Positions 22,111 to 35,100 of a DNA stretch of 64,000 bases are shown here, in pieces; position 1 is the first letter of the stretch; the number at the start of each line of letters is the position of its first letter. Location of the stretch: assembly GCA_033002965.1 (NCBI GenBank), contig JAURVB010013304.1:1-64000 (forward strand). Direction: 5' to 3'. Source of the DNA: Piper betle (lineage: Eukaryota > Streptophyta > Magnoliopsida > Piperales > Piperaceae). Both the position numbers and the translations under genes were made by a program. The notes under the pieces are model-generated. The model had not been told where the DNA came from. It did no database searches and saw nothing but the letters and a program-made list of their open reading frames with translations.

Positions 22111-24099
22111 CACAGCTACAGTACATCTGATAAAAACCATGGTGCAATAATATTTGCAGCCACCCATTGCCATTGAGACTCGGTAATTTCAGAAATATTG
22201 CAATGGTGCTGCCAAAAACCGTTAGCATTATTGCTATAGCACTTTTATTTTTTATTATAGTTAATAAGATCATACATACTTGTTACTGTTTTCATATCTC
22301 CTGTTTCCCAATTAATGTGTTAGAAGACTCAGCGAGCAGGTGAGGATTCAACCCGAGGGACAATTTTTCCAACCAAACAATTATTCTATTTTGGCGAAGG
22401 AGAGTTAAATAAAATATTTTGCCAGTACAAGCATATATACTCAGCAGAACATTTTTAATATAAATAGTGAAGATTGCGTGTTTGCTAGTCACATCTGATT
22501 ATCTATTTTGGCTTAGGAAGTGACAGTATGGTTATTGGCTTGCAACCATTCAAGACAATCAAATTTCTCATAGAGATGCTCAATTAGACCATTTTATGAC
22601 TTTAGTATTTATTTTCAAAAGAAGATACACGCGCACACAATTACTCCGTTTGCTTTTTTCAATTGCAAAAAAAATGATTTGGCGAACAAAATGTTAATGC
22701 CACTTTAGGTTTTTTATTGCACCATTTACCCTTTGAGAACATTTTTTTGAGCCTCCTTCAAATCAACCACTCCGGAATAAGATTAGAAAACCACTAAGGC
22801 ATGTATATGTATATTGCCCACTAATAAAAAAAAAGCTATACATATGTACCCAGTAAGAGGTTCACTTTATGTTTATTTTTATTAATGAGGTTTAAGAATC
22901 TACAATATTATTAAAGATATGTCGTATCATAGGAAATGAAGGATGAGGTCGTCATGCTCCATGGGATTTCACCAAGTAGAAGGCCCGGTGTTATGTCCAT
23001 CTTGTATACAGTAAGGAGTGACTGGAGCCACCAAAGTGGAAGAACAGGACCAAATGGAACACCCATAATGAGAGCTTTGGAGAAGAAGAGAAGTGAAACT
23101 AGTTTTTGTTTGTGTTGAGTCATGGTTTTATTGACAGAAGAAGATTGATGCTTTGTTGTGTTGCCAGTCCATTTTTGTTTTTTGCGGGGTAAGGAAGAAG
23201 ACGTGCAGCGCGCATGGTCATTCTAAGCTTTTTTATCCTCACGTTTGTTAGAATGTGTTGTTGAGTGACTGTGATACTTACTGATCAGTGTACAGTATAT
23301 ACGTTGTGGTTATGTATACAACTCTGAGTCGAAGCTTGTTGGTTTGCTGTATTGGTTTGTTTGATTGTTCATTCATCCATTCAGATAATTCTTTTGATTT
23401 GTTTCTTGATTTGTTCATCCATTTCTACTTGCTCTACTTCAATCCCGTAGAAACATTCAAGTTGATGAAATAATAATATACCAGGGAGGAAGAAACATAT
23501 AAACGTACGTAGTTGTCTTCCCCATTGTCTAATTTTGGGAGACGATATAGATTTTGAACGCAAAAATTTTGGCTCCTCCTGGGAGCGACGCCGGGAGGAG
23601 CCAAAACTGGTTCTTTTGAACGGCTAGGCTAGCCTCAAATCAGGGCTGATAATACAAGTGTCATCGTCCCTTACAGAGAGAAGGACACAAGAACGAGGAG
23701 TTGTGCATGGCAAACAAAATGGGAATGAATAGATTGCCTCAACTTCTGCAAAGATGAGAACATCCACAAGGCTTTAGTGTAAGGTGCATGCATCGACTAT
23801 ACGATGTTTTGTTGTGAAGTGAATGGACACCACCCCTAAATAAATACAAAGAATACAAATGGATAACTACATTTTCCAAAATTGATAGTAGCAAAAAAGA
23901 AAAAAAGAAAAAAGGCGGGGAAAGTGAGAAGATTTCAACGGTATTAACGGCTTTCCCTCCCTCTTTTTCCTTCCATGCCAAAATAACTAGTGCTTTTCCC
24001 TACATTCATTCCCTTCCTCTCACCAGACCAGACCCTCTCCTACTTCCTCCACCATCTCCTCCTCCTCCTCCCCCTCCCCCATTGCCACCGCCATCTCCG
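22111..24099. other. Intergenic region upstream of the MUN gene
   Basis: No recognisable gene. It contains a perfect hairpin at 23567-23606 (listed separately). From about 24000 it becomes pyrimidine-rich (TCCTCCTCC..), which is probably the leader of the MUN gene. Short frames around 22936-23123 have no familiar motif. Confidence 0.45.
23567..23606. repeat. Perfect 13-bp inverted repeat (hairpin)
   Basis: TTTTGGCTCCTCC and GGAGGAGCCAAAA are perfectly complementary and separated by 14 bases. It lies in the spacer 0.5 kb upstream of the MUN gene. It could be the collapsed ends of a small inverted-repeat transposon; nothing ties it to termination or regulation. Confidence 0.75.
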
Positions 24100-27000
24100 A
24101 TGGCCTCGAACTCGAACCGCAGTTCCATCTCCTCCCAATCCCGCCGCGACTCCCTCGCCTCCATCTCCCCCTCCACCTCCGGAACCTTCCCCAACCACGA
24201 CCTCGAATGGCCCTTCGGCCGCCTCGACTCCTCCCTCGACCGCCACGACCTCCGCCAATCCGCCTACGAGCTCTTCGTCGCCGCCTCCCGCTCCTCCCCC
24301 GCAACCACCACCCTCCTGACCCCGCGGCACCCAACCCGGCCGCGCCGCCGCCGCCCCAGCTGCCGTCCGCCTCGCCCAAGCCGTTGATCCAAGCGAGCAA
24401 ACTGAAGAAGTCCCTCGGCCTCAAGCCCGCCCGCCGGCCTCGGTCGGCCTCCGGCGGTGGAGGTGGGCGGCCTAGGCGGCCGCTGACGGCGGCCGAACTG
24501 ATGCGGCAGCAGATGCGGGTGTCGGAGCAATGCGACAGCCGATTGAGGAAGGCGTTGATGAGGACAGGGCTGGGGCAGATGGGGCGGCGGGCGGAGACGA
24601 CGGTGCTGCCTTTGGAGCTCCTTCGCCACCTCAAACCCTCCGACTTCAACGACTCCTACGAATACCATATCTGGCAAAAGCGACAGCTCAAAACGCTCGA
24701 GGCCGGCCTCGTCCTCCACCCCGCCGTCCCCCTCAACCCTTCCAACGCCGCCGCCCTCCGCCTCCATGACCTCGTCCGCTCCGCCGAACTCAAGGCCATC
24801 GAAGCCGGCAAGAACTCCGACACCGTCCGCTCCCTCTCCAACTCCGTCGCCGCCCTCGCCTGGCGTGGGAGCGGCGACGCCCCCTCGGAGACCTGCCATT
24901 GGGCCGACGGCGTCCCGCTCAACCTCCACCTCTACCTCGCGCTGCTGCAATCAGTTTTCGACGTCAGGGACGAGACCTTGGTGGTGGACGAGGTGGACGA
25001 GCTGATCGAGATGATGAAGAAGACATGGTCGGCTTTGGGCATCGACAAGGCTGTTCACAATGTGTGCTTCACCTGGGCGCTGTTCCAGCAGTTTGTGGTG
25101 ACTGGGCAAATAGAGCAGGACCTGCTTTGCGCTGCCATTGCTATGTTGGGGGAAGTCGCCGACGACGCGAAGAACGCCGGCAAGGAGTCCGTCCAGTTCA
25201 AGATACTAATTGCGTCCACCTTGAGCTCAATGCAAGGGTGGGCGGAGAAGAGGTTGATGGATTACCACGAGAGCTTTCACAAAGCAACAGTCGGTGAAAT
25301 GGAGAATGTTCTTCCCTCGCTCTGTCGGCGGTGGAGATACTCCATGTCGGTGGTGGTGCCGTCAACGACGGCCACGAGGAAGGTGGTCTTTTGCTGGACT
25401 CCAGGGGCAGTAGGGTGGATTACTACATTCGATCTTCCATGCGGAATGCTTTTGCTAAGGTACAAAAATTCGATTTTGTAGACATCACCTATTCAATCAT
25501 AAATCTATATCTGCCTATTCCACAAGTAGACGACAATGATAAATAATGACGATCATGACGATTTGAGTCTAAAAAAGAAAAAATGGTTTTATCTAATGCA
25601 TAGATGCTAGAAGCTCACAATGCAACCTGTCATGGATCCGAAGGCGAAGGAGAGGGGAGTGAAGAAGACGCCATGAGTGAACCTCTGATTCAGATGGTGA
25701 AGGAAACAGAGGAGCTTGCAGGAAAGGAGAAGGAAATGTTCACCCCCGTTTTGAAGAGATGGCATCCAATTCCAGCTGGGGTAGCAGCCGTGACCCTTCA
25801 CAATTGCTATGGATTACTTCTCAAGCAGTACCTGGCAGATGTTACCATCCTCACAAATGAAGCAGTTCATGCGCTACAAGCAGCAGGGAAATTGGAGAAG
25901 GACCTCGTTCAGCTGGTTGAGGAAGACTCTGCAGATTGTGAGGACGGAGGGAAAACCATTATGACGGAGATGGTGCCCTTTGAGGTCGACTTCATAGTCC
26001 ATAACCTTAAGAAATCATGGATTGAAGAAAGGCTTAGCAAGATCAAAGATAGCATAAACAGAGCTAAAGACACCGAGGTGAGCTCTATCTTCTAAGTTTC
26101 TAACGGAAGAAGGAATTTAATTATATCTGCAGATAAAATATGACAAATTGTGATGATCACAGACATGGAACCCAAAATCTAAATCAGAACCATATGCTCA
26201 ATCGGCGGTGGAATTGATGAAGATGGCCAAGGTCACTGTGGACGACTTCTTTCATATCCCAGCGGTCGTATCAACGGACATGGTGCAACACCTCGCTGCT
26301 GGCCTTGAAAACCTGGCGCAGGAATACGTTTCCTTTGTTGCTTCATGCGGTAAATAACTCATTTCTATTCTTCTTGGTATGCTTCTACAATATATGTTCT
26401 TTTTGTTATACTGTAGAAAATATCAACTACTATAATTTAGTAGGGGACAAGCCCGAATTATCGACACGAAGATTTGCTGCTAAACTCTAAATATGAATCA
26501 TTATAGCTATTGAAAGCAAGTTCATTTCAGTAAAACCCTGTTTATTCTTAATTTCACCCTACTGGTTAAGACAATACAAATACAAGTCGAGCATGAAAAC
26601 GTGTTATTTTGTTCTTGCATGGATTCAGATCACAGATTAGAATTTTAAGCAATACAAGATTCATGTTGCGTAAACGATCGACATAGGAAGATGAAGACGA
26701 CAATGATAAGGACAAGGATCATTTTTCATGTTGCGCAGGTTCTAAGCAGAACTACATACCACCTCTGCCACCATTGACAAGGTGCAACCAGGACTCGAGG
26801 ATCAGAAAGCTGTGGATGAAGGCGAGACCTTGCCGGTCGCCGTCGGACCAGAAGGAATGCTGCTCCGGTGACGTCCATAACCCTCGGCCGTCGACGAGCA
26901 GAGGCACACAGCGCCTATATATCCGCCTCAACACACTCCACTACTTGCATGGACTGCTCCATTCTGTAGACAAGACCCTCTCCCTCTCCTCCCGTTCTCA

Positions 27001-27703
27001 ACCGCCGGCGCATAAGCCCCGCCGCCGGTTCTCAACCGCCAATCCCTCCTACTTCGACCTAGCCCGCGCCTCCATCCAGACCGCCACCCACCACGTGGCC
27101 GAGGTGGCTGCCTACCGCCTCATCTTCCTCGATTCCAACTGCGTGTTCTACGACAGCCTCTACGAAGGGGAGGTGGCCAACGCCCGTATACGGCCGGCAT
27201 TGCGCACCCTCAAGCAGAACCTCACCCTCCTCGCGGCCATCCTCACCGACCGAGCACAGCCCATGGCACTAAGAGGGCTCATGAAGGCCTCCTTCGAGGC
27301 ATTCCTCATGGTGCTCCTCGCCGGAGGCCCAACGCGCACCTACCTCAGATCAGACTACGACATGGTTTCGGAGGACTTCTCCAGCCTCAAACGCATGTTC
27401 TGCACCATCGGCGAGGGGCTGGTAGCGGAGGAGGTGGTGGAGAGGGAGGCGGAGGTGGTGGAGGGGGTGGTGGCGCTGATGGGGCAGGCCACGGAGCAGC
27501 TGGTGGAGGACTTCAGCATTGTCGCCTGCGAGGCTAGCGGGCTCGGCATCGCCGGCGCCGGCCAGAAGGTGCCCATGCCGCCGACCACCGGAAGATGGAA
27601 TAGGACTGATCCCAACACCATCTTGAGAGTTCTATGCCATAGGACAGACGAAGCTGCAAATCGGTTCCTGAAGAGGACATTTCAATTAGCAAAGCGGAGA
27701 TGA
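24100..27703 (+). CDS. Plant unc-13/MUN-domain protein (PATROL1-like family)
   Basis: Four exons: 24100-25459, 25604-26077, 26163-26349 and 26739-27703, about 995 residues. The N-terminus carries the family signature LEWPFGRLDS..DLRQSAYELFVAASRSSP. Next come a Ser/Pro/Lys linker, LTAAELMRQQMRVSE, LPLELLRHLKPSDF, and the long helical MUN (DUF810) region including DSRGSRVDYYIRSS and TWNPKSKSEPYAQSAVELMKMAKVTV. The C-terminus is GRWNRTDPNTILRVLCHR. In Arabidopsis, PATROL1 of this family helps deliver the H+-ATPase AHA1 to the plasma membrane; the role of this paralogue is unknown. Exon 1 has very high third-position GC. It contains two one-base frameshifts, near CCCC 24320-24323 and near 25311-25316, while everything between and after them is well conserved. 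I interpret these as consensus errors. Introns are short and have GT-AG borders. Confidence 0.88.
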
Positions 27704-28379
27704 TGGGATTGTTAAAAATGACCCCGGTTGATTCTATCATGCAATTTCTTGAGAGTTCTTACCATTCCAGTTTTCATGAAGTCAACCATCACGACCACGA
27801 ATCTTGCCACTTGCCAGGGTTTAGATTAACTTAAAATTAAAATCTTACGCCTTATAATGAAACGCTTATACAATCGCTCATTAGATTGTTCAATGTTGAT
27901 ATAAACCTACCATATTTAGTAGTTGTAACAGATTACAGAATTGATTATTCAATGTCATTGGAAGTACTTGGCTAGCAAGCACATCTACTTGCCTGGCAAG
28001 CCCATACCCCTTCTCATCTCAATATATGTCAAGAACAGCCCCAACTAGTCTCGATACAAAAACTATGCCTAAGACAAGCAAAGAAGAAGCACTGCTATCG
28101 GTTATCACCAAAAGTAATTTGTCCACACTGCACACACACAGACCGCCAAAGAAGAGCATCTTTCTAGCAGATTTAATTCCATATATTCGTGTATGGATGC
28201 ATGAAGATATTGGGACTTGCAGAAATAACGTATACTTCCCTTTCACATGCAACCTTCCACGCCCACGATAAAGATTGCTTTATCAAAATCAAGCATTTTG
28301 TGATAAATAATAGATAATCAATGCTCGTTTTAAAAGGATAACTTGCTTCAGCAGCCTAACATTAGCTTCCTCTGAACAC
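27704..28379. other. Spacer between the MUN gene and the inverted hnRNP segment
   Basis: AT-rich DNA without a recognisable gene or repeat. It presumably holds the 3' untranslated region of the MUN gene at its start. I see no clear similarity to the opposite spacer. Confidence 0.4.
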
Positions 28380-29339
28380 GTTACTGAACAAGCCAACAAA
28401 CCACAATTTTTATCCAATATACGTAGTTATGAAAAGGTATATCGGCTATTGTTGAATGATACAAGAACCTAAATTCGGTAACTAAAGCTCTCCAAACTGG
28501 GCCATCGCTGAGCAAATGGGATACATAAAGAACATTGCTGACAAACGAGCTTTCACATACCACGTCTAGTTGGGCATGAGCCTCAAAGGACAGTACAAGA
28601 AAATAGACCAACCTCATAGCTGCCTCATCTCTCCGTTCAAAGTTAACAGCAAGTGCGCCAGCAGTTCATATTTCTTCAAGCTGTTTTTTTAAGCCCACTT
28701 CACTAAAATCGGAGACCAAAGACATCTTCAATTAAGATGCGGCATCTCCTGTACAAAAGGGAAATACAGGAGGAAAAATTACGGCATTGACAAACATTTC
28801 TACCGCCAATATGCTAGTCCTACTCTGCGATTATTCATGTAACCCCCAAGTACCGACACCATCCAAAGAAATTACTCTACCAATACAACCATTATCTTGG
28901 GCTACTCTATGACAGAGACAAGAAACTTCTTCAGCACTAACTCTTACTTTTCAACTAATAGCATTCAAGGTCCATTGCCATGAGACCTGAACATATGCAT
29001 CAAAGGTGCCAAAACTTCAGATCCAGACCACAAGAAAAGAGTCTAGTGATAACTTATTCTAGTTCAAAAACTGGTGATCAGGAAATCATATAAGATTATG
29101 CTAGGACACTAACACACATAAAAAGTGACAGCTACAGCTTAGAAACCAATAACTCGGCAATATTTATAAAAAAATTTGTTCCCAGAACTACCAAGCATAT
29201 ACTTGCAATAGCTAATATGTCAAACTACTAAGAGAAGCAGCCAACCATTGCAAATGAGCTTGTCAGCTACACAAATGCAGTATACCCATGCCATCAAGAT
29301 TGAACGGCAGCTGACATGATATCATTTGCCAAAGACAAT
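28380..29339 (-). other. 3' region of the second hnRNP gene
   Basis: Reverse-complement counterpart of 21202-22110. It shares multiple blocks with it, including the CCTCCTGTATTTCCCTTTTGTACAG region near 28747-28771, so it marks how far the duplication extends on the gene-distal side. Confidence 0.6.
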
Positions 29340-31090
29340 TCACTGCTGTTGGGCCTGCCTAGATTGAGCCCCACCATAGCCACCACCAGGGTAACCAATT
29401 TGTCCAACGGCAGGTGCATTTGTTTGAGAAGCACCATAATTTCCAGCCTGTGAGGAATCGGGCCTCCAACCAGAATAGGCAGAGTTGGGATTAGCATCAC
29501 CATAGCCACCACCCATGTAACCCGCTCCAGCACCTTGTTGATCACCTCCAGACCCACCAGAATTACCATAGCCACCATATCCATAACCTTGGCTACCATA
29601 CCCACTGGCAGCATTTAGAGATTGACCAGCAGAAGGAGCTGAGATACCCCCTCCAGCTGCAAGAGCACCACCCATGCCAGTAGCACCGGACCATGCACCA
29701 CCAGCTCCATAACCAACACCATACCCAGTTGATGCATATCCTGAAGGACCCTGACTGCTCCATGGACCTCTAGCTGCCCCATAACCTGCATTCGGAGCAT
29801 TTGGGTTTCCATAAGCACCAGGAGGGCCACCATATCCAGCCCCAGCTCCACCATATGCACCCATTCCATAACCATAACCAACGCCATTACCAGCAGCTCC
29901 ATAACCATAACCAGTTGCACCATAACTGGATGATAAATAACCTGGATAACCACCTGCAGCTGTTTGTGATTGCCCATATCGCCCTGTATCCATTCTATTA
30001 TCATAGGAACTGTTAATAGAACCACCACCATAACCTTGATAACCACTGCCAGTTCGGCCCCCACTGCCTGGGTTAGCATCTTTTGGTAGAGCACGCTTTA
30101 CTTCCACGAGCTTACCATTTAGTTCATGGAAAGTTTTGTGCAAAACATTATCCACAGCATCCTCAGAATCAAAAGAGATAAACCCAAAACCCCTGGGGCG
30201 CTGGGTATGCTGGTCGTACATTACAACTACATCGGTGACAGTGCCATAATTCTCAAAGTACTGGCGAAATCCTTCCTCTGAGAGTGTGGCAGGAAGACCA
30301 CCAACAAATATCTTCTTGGTCCGGACATTATTAGCACCGGTAAAGTTCCCCCATTATTAGCATTGTTGCCGGACCTAGGGTTCGCATGCTGCTCTTCTCT
30401 TGACATAGCTCTCTTAGCCTCCACCTGAACAGAAAGACCGGAAACAATTAAAAGGCAGAATGATTTGGTATTTACAGAATTATCTAGCCGGTAGTTAGGT
30501 ATACATAAATCAACCCCATGCTCCAAATGTGAGCCCGCCGGCAAAGGAAAAAACACTTAATCAGCATTATTATCTTAACAATCTTACATGGAGGATAAAA
30601 GTGACCTTTCCTTTTCAACAATCTTGTATGAATTAAATAGATATATACAAATCCATCAATCACGTAGTTTCATACCCTCAACAGCTTCAGCTGAAACAAT
30701 TAACGAAAACTACAACAAGGTAATGACCATATAGTGCAAAAAAAAACAAAAAACAAAAAATCTTTCATTCGCAAAGCATCATAAAAACAGATATGAAATA
30801 ATCAACAATGAAAAAATAAGCAACAATTCAAGAAGAAAGAAGAGCGAGAAAAGAGGAAGAAAAACGGACCGTCCTCCCATCTATAGAGTGCTTGTCTTCG
30901 AGAACCTTGTCGAGTACGGACGGGTCGGCGAAGACGACGAAGCCGAAGCCGCGGGGACGGCCGGTGACCTTATCCTCATGATGACGGTCTGTAAGACCTC
31001 CCCGTACTGGCCAAAGTACTCCTTGAGGTTGTCTTCCGACGTCTCCCATGAGATGCCGCCGATGAAGAGCTTTCCCTGGTCGGAATCCAT
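29340..31090 (-). CDS. Glycine-rich hnRNP, inverted second copy with two one-base frameshifts
   Basis: On the minus strand, exon 1 is 30870-31090 and exon 2 is 29340-30424, with the same intron position and borders as the copy at 19444. The protein would be about 435 residues with the same two RRMs and Gly/Tyr-rich tail. One C is missing at 30974-30975 (CCC in the other copy), which breaks RRM1 after VIMR. A second base is missing near 30345, between the RRMs. RRM2 and the whole tail (30221-29340) are open and clean. Substitutions between the copies are moderate and mostly silent in the RRMs, suggesting both were under selection. Either these are consensus errors or a very young pseudogene. 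The copy is divergent from the REP gene, 1.1 kb away. Confidence 0.82.
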
Positions 31091-32193
31091 GACCGGAAAG
31101 TGGTGATAGGAATCTTTGGCCACCGCTGGGGTTAGGGATGGGGGTGGAGGGGGGAAGGGGCGGGGATAAACCCTCGCTGTTTTTGCGTCTTGGACTCTTG
31201 GGAATAAGATTGACGGTTAAGATTGCATTTTTTGGGAAAGGACAGAAAGGATGATCCAAAGGCTCGGATTCGTTTGTTCATTTTCCTCAAAATAAATGTT
31301 TAACTCCGGAAAAGAGTCATTTTTTACGGGCAATGGATTTGGATGTTTTGGATTTATTTAATAGAATAATAAAAAGTTAAGAGATTGTTAACATGTTAAT
31401 AATCATATATTAATATTAATAACATGTACATTTAAATTTTACATAATATCATTAAATAATTTTAAATTAAAATGTTGAACAGTTATAAAATTTTCATAAA
31501 AAAATGTTCGGGGATATAATGATTTTAAAAAAAAACATTAAAAAATAATTTATTTTATGATGAACATAATTAAAAAATGACCGATTAAAAAGCAATTAAT
31601 CACTTTAATTAAAAAAAGTAAATAATTGAAATGAAAAGCCCCCATCCTATGACCACGTTAGGCCGAACAAATATTTAATAAATAAATAATAAATCGGCTA
31701 CTCTCCTCTTTCGTTTTTCGCCTCCTCCCCAAGTCTTCCTCATCAACAACGAAGAAAAAGGCGATACCTTTCCATCCGGCGTCAGGCGACTTCCTTTCCT
31801 TGCCGGCCAACGAGATCGCCACGGTAGGCAAGTCTTTTACCCCCTTCTTCCCCCGCCTCCCTTTCCCATATCGGCCGTAAATCGCCTGACTTATATCAGT
31901 GTTTCGCGGGTGGATTTCGTGTCGTCCACACGCCGACGCAGAGAAGTCGGCCATGAGTTGACGACTTATATCGACATTGCAAACCATGATTGGAACTAAT
32001 TATAAGCAGATCGTGGAATTTCTATCCCCTTGCAAATAAATAGGCTATCTCTCTCTTATCTTGTTGGTAAATCGTTTGGTTTTTTTCTGGTTATTGCGTT
32101 ATACGTGGATTGTAACATTGAGAGGTTTACCTGCAGAAATTCAGTAGTTGAAGAAGGGTAGCATATTGTAGTAGCAAAGAGATTGTTAGTAGA
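31091..32193. other. Intergenic region between hnRNP copy 2 and REP
   Basis: Bidirectional upstream region. 31091-31260 is the probable hnRNP leader and promoter, and 31300-31660 is very AT-rich with no features. From 31690 on it is pyrimidine-rich, probably the REP leader, and CACG|GTAGGC near 31820 with CTGCAG near 32133 could be a leader intron. No gene is seen. Confidence 0.4.
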
Positions 32194-35100
32194 ATGGCGG
32201 ATACGGTTCCTTATCCATCCATTGATCCAGATACCTTTGACCTTATTACTGTTGGGACTGGCCTGGTGGAGTCCATAATTGCTGCTGCTGCGTCTGCCAA
32301 CGGAAAATCCGTGCTTCAGGTTGATCCGAACTCTTTCTATGGCTCCCATTCTAGTTCCCTTCAACTCGACTCTTTTGTCGCGTTTCTGGAATCTCAGCAG
32401 GATGCCCGGTCTTCCACCCCTGAATGCTCTCCTTGCGCTTCGTCTGATTATAACGCCCATATATTGTCCCGGCAGCATCTTTATTCCAATATTGATGTAT
32501 GTTCTTACTCGCCAGAGGATTTAAAACCTTCAAGCAGCTTTTCACTTGATATCGCTGGACCCAGGGTTGTTTTCTGTGCCGATCCAATGGTGGATGTAAT
32601 GTTGACATCTGGAGCTAGTCATCACTTGGAATTTAAGGCCATTGACGGGAACTTCATTTACATAGACGGACAGCTGTCCCCGTGCCAGATTCAAGGGGTG
32701 GGATTTTTAAAGACCGCAGTTTGGGACTAACAGAAAAGACTCAAATGATGAAATTTTTCAACTTGGTTCAGCAGCATTTTAAACCAGATGGAGAGCATGA
32801 TAACGTGATTTCTGAAGATGATCTGGAAAGTCTGTTTGTTGAATTTCTGAGCAAGCAACGTCTTCCTCAAAAGTTAAAATCGTAGGTATTGCTTTGCCAT
32901 TCTATTAAATTGCATTAGCATGTTGTTCTCTTGTCCTAGTCAATGATAATTTTTGAGTATGTGCTGTTGTATTGTCATGCTTCTTGTCTCGATTGTATTA
33001 GTAATGCAGCGTTATTGAGTAATCTGAAATTCGCTAGGGTTCTGGCCATCTGCTTCTTTTATTTTGTTCAAATGGCTGTGCGTTGCATGTAACAAATTGC
33101 AAGCTGCTTAAAAGTGTTGTCAATGGAGGCTATCATTTCATTATGATTTGAATTTGTATTAATATTTTTTCCTTTATTTTTTATTATAAACCTTGTGCGG
33201 TAAGCTATGAGTGTAAAAATTATGCACATTTATTCCGTGTGTAAATTGTTTTAGACTAAAATTGACATTTTGCTTTACCTACGCTTTAATTTTGCTTGGA
33301 ATTCATATCTCTCTTTTTTGTTCAATATATTCTACTTGAAATTCTTGTCTCTTTTTTGCCCAAGGACCAAGATATTCTCATATGTCATGGTTGTCATTAG
33401 GACAACTATCTCCACTTTTTCTGGAAAATTTGGCGACCTTCAAAATTGTTCTTTTTCATTCTGCATTAGTCTTTCTGAATCCCAGCATTTATTTTGCAAA
33501 AGTCACTCAGGCCTTTATTTTGGAGGTGGCCTATGCTTTTACTACTTCCTAGAATATGGAAGTGAACCTTTTTACTAGTGCTTAATAAAGATTAAGTTTG
33601 ATGAAAGTGTTTCTCAATTTTGTAGAGTACTGATTATGGTCATTTTGGTCTAATAACTATTCGCATAATAAATAACCATTTTACTTTATGCATCAGCTGA
33701 AGTTAGTCTTGTTCAAAACTGATTGTCTCTGTTAGACTTCTCAAATGGTAGACGCTGGTGTATAATGCCGTGTATGCCTCCTGCAGCTGGTTTATGTTTG
33801 TTACAACATCTGGAAATATTTTAGTGTTGTATTTGAAGGGAACTGCTCCCAAGCCTGCGATAGGAAATGTTACTGTTGGTTTGTCACCTATTTCTTCTTA
33901 TTTTTCTTCCAACTGATCGAGGATAGGGTCAGTTTCTCATTTATATACTGCCTTTTTTGGTGTTCTTGAAGTGATTACTTTCATCATTCTGTTCCCTTGT
34001 TTAGAGTGATTCAGATACTATATTAATACTATGCATCTGCTGTTATAGGATTGTGCTATATTCCATCACCATGGCTAATTATGATCAGGATCCCTCAGAA
34101 CCCTGCAAAAGTCTTGTCAAAACCAAAGATGGATTAAAAACTTTGGCTCTTTACCATGGTTCCATTGGAAGGTTGTTTTCGGAACCCTATTTGCCATATG
34201 CAAGATGTTTTTTTCTGAACCCAATAACTTTTTGACTATTCATTTCTGTTCTTGCATAGTTTTTCACATATTGAATGCTATGTCGGTTTAGGTTCTACAC
34301 CATTTTGTGCCAGTATTAAATTTTTATTTCCCGGCAGCTTTGAATTATAGCTGCAGAAATAAATATCAAATAATATAATAGTATGATGGTTGCATGATGT
34401 ACTGTTTGAACGTCTGGATTACGTATTTATTTTGACTCATCCATATTGGGTAATGTTGTGTTGACCATGTTTAATGCTAATGGAATGAGGAAATTTTTTA
34501 TTTTATTAAACATAAAGGATCATTGTTTGGATTTGAGTTAAATTCAGTTCGAATTGAACTATCCTTGATGATTTAGCTTGATTATTGCTTGAGCTGGCTT
34601 CAATTATTTACTTAAAATTCTTTTCTCTTAGAACTTACTGTCTTCAATATAAGTCTGTTTATTATTTGCTCAATCATTATAGAGGAAGCTATCTATGTCT
34701 GTGATCTATCTAATTGAACTTTTATATGTGAAGGTTTATGCGATGCTTGTGCTGACCTAGTGAAATAAACTTTATTCAATTAGAAAAACAGTCAAGCATG
34801 CTTGAACTATCTGTGAAATTACAAAATGAGTCAGTGATTGAACCTCTGTTCTATATCCTTGTAATAATAATTGAATGAAATTAAGCAGTTTTGCACTTTC
34901 TGATTGTTTTATTCTGTGAAATATTAAGTTGTTTTTTGGTGAATAAGGTTTGCCAACACTCCGGGAGCATTCATTTATCCCATTTATGGACAGGGAGATC
35001 TGCCACAAGCCTTTTGTCGTCGTGCTGCCGTTAAAGGTGCTCTTCAAGTAAGTTGGGTTTGTTTTCATTTTTAATAAATAATATCTACACTTCAAATGAA

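Noticed and set aside
24020..24950. Minus-strand frames opposite exon 1 of the MUN gene
   Set aside because: Gly/Arg/Val-rich mirror of a very GC-rich exon; the plus strand has clear family similarity.
31658..31987. Minus-strand 109-codon frame upstream of REP
   Set aside because: No family similarity; it lies in the REP leader and promoter and has no splice or start support.
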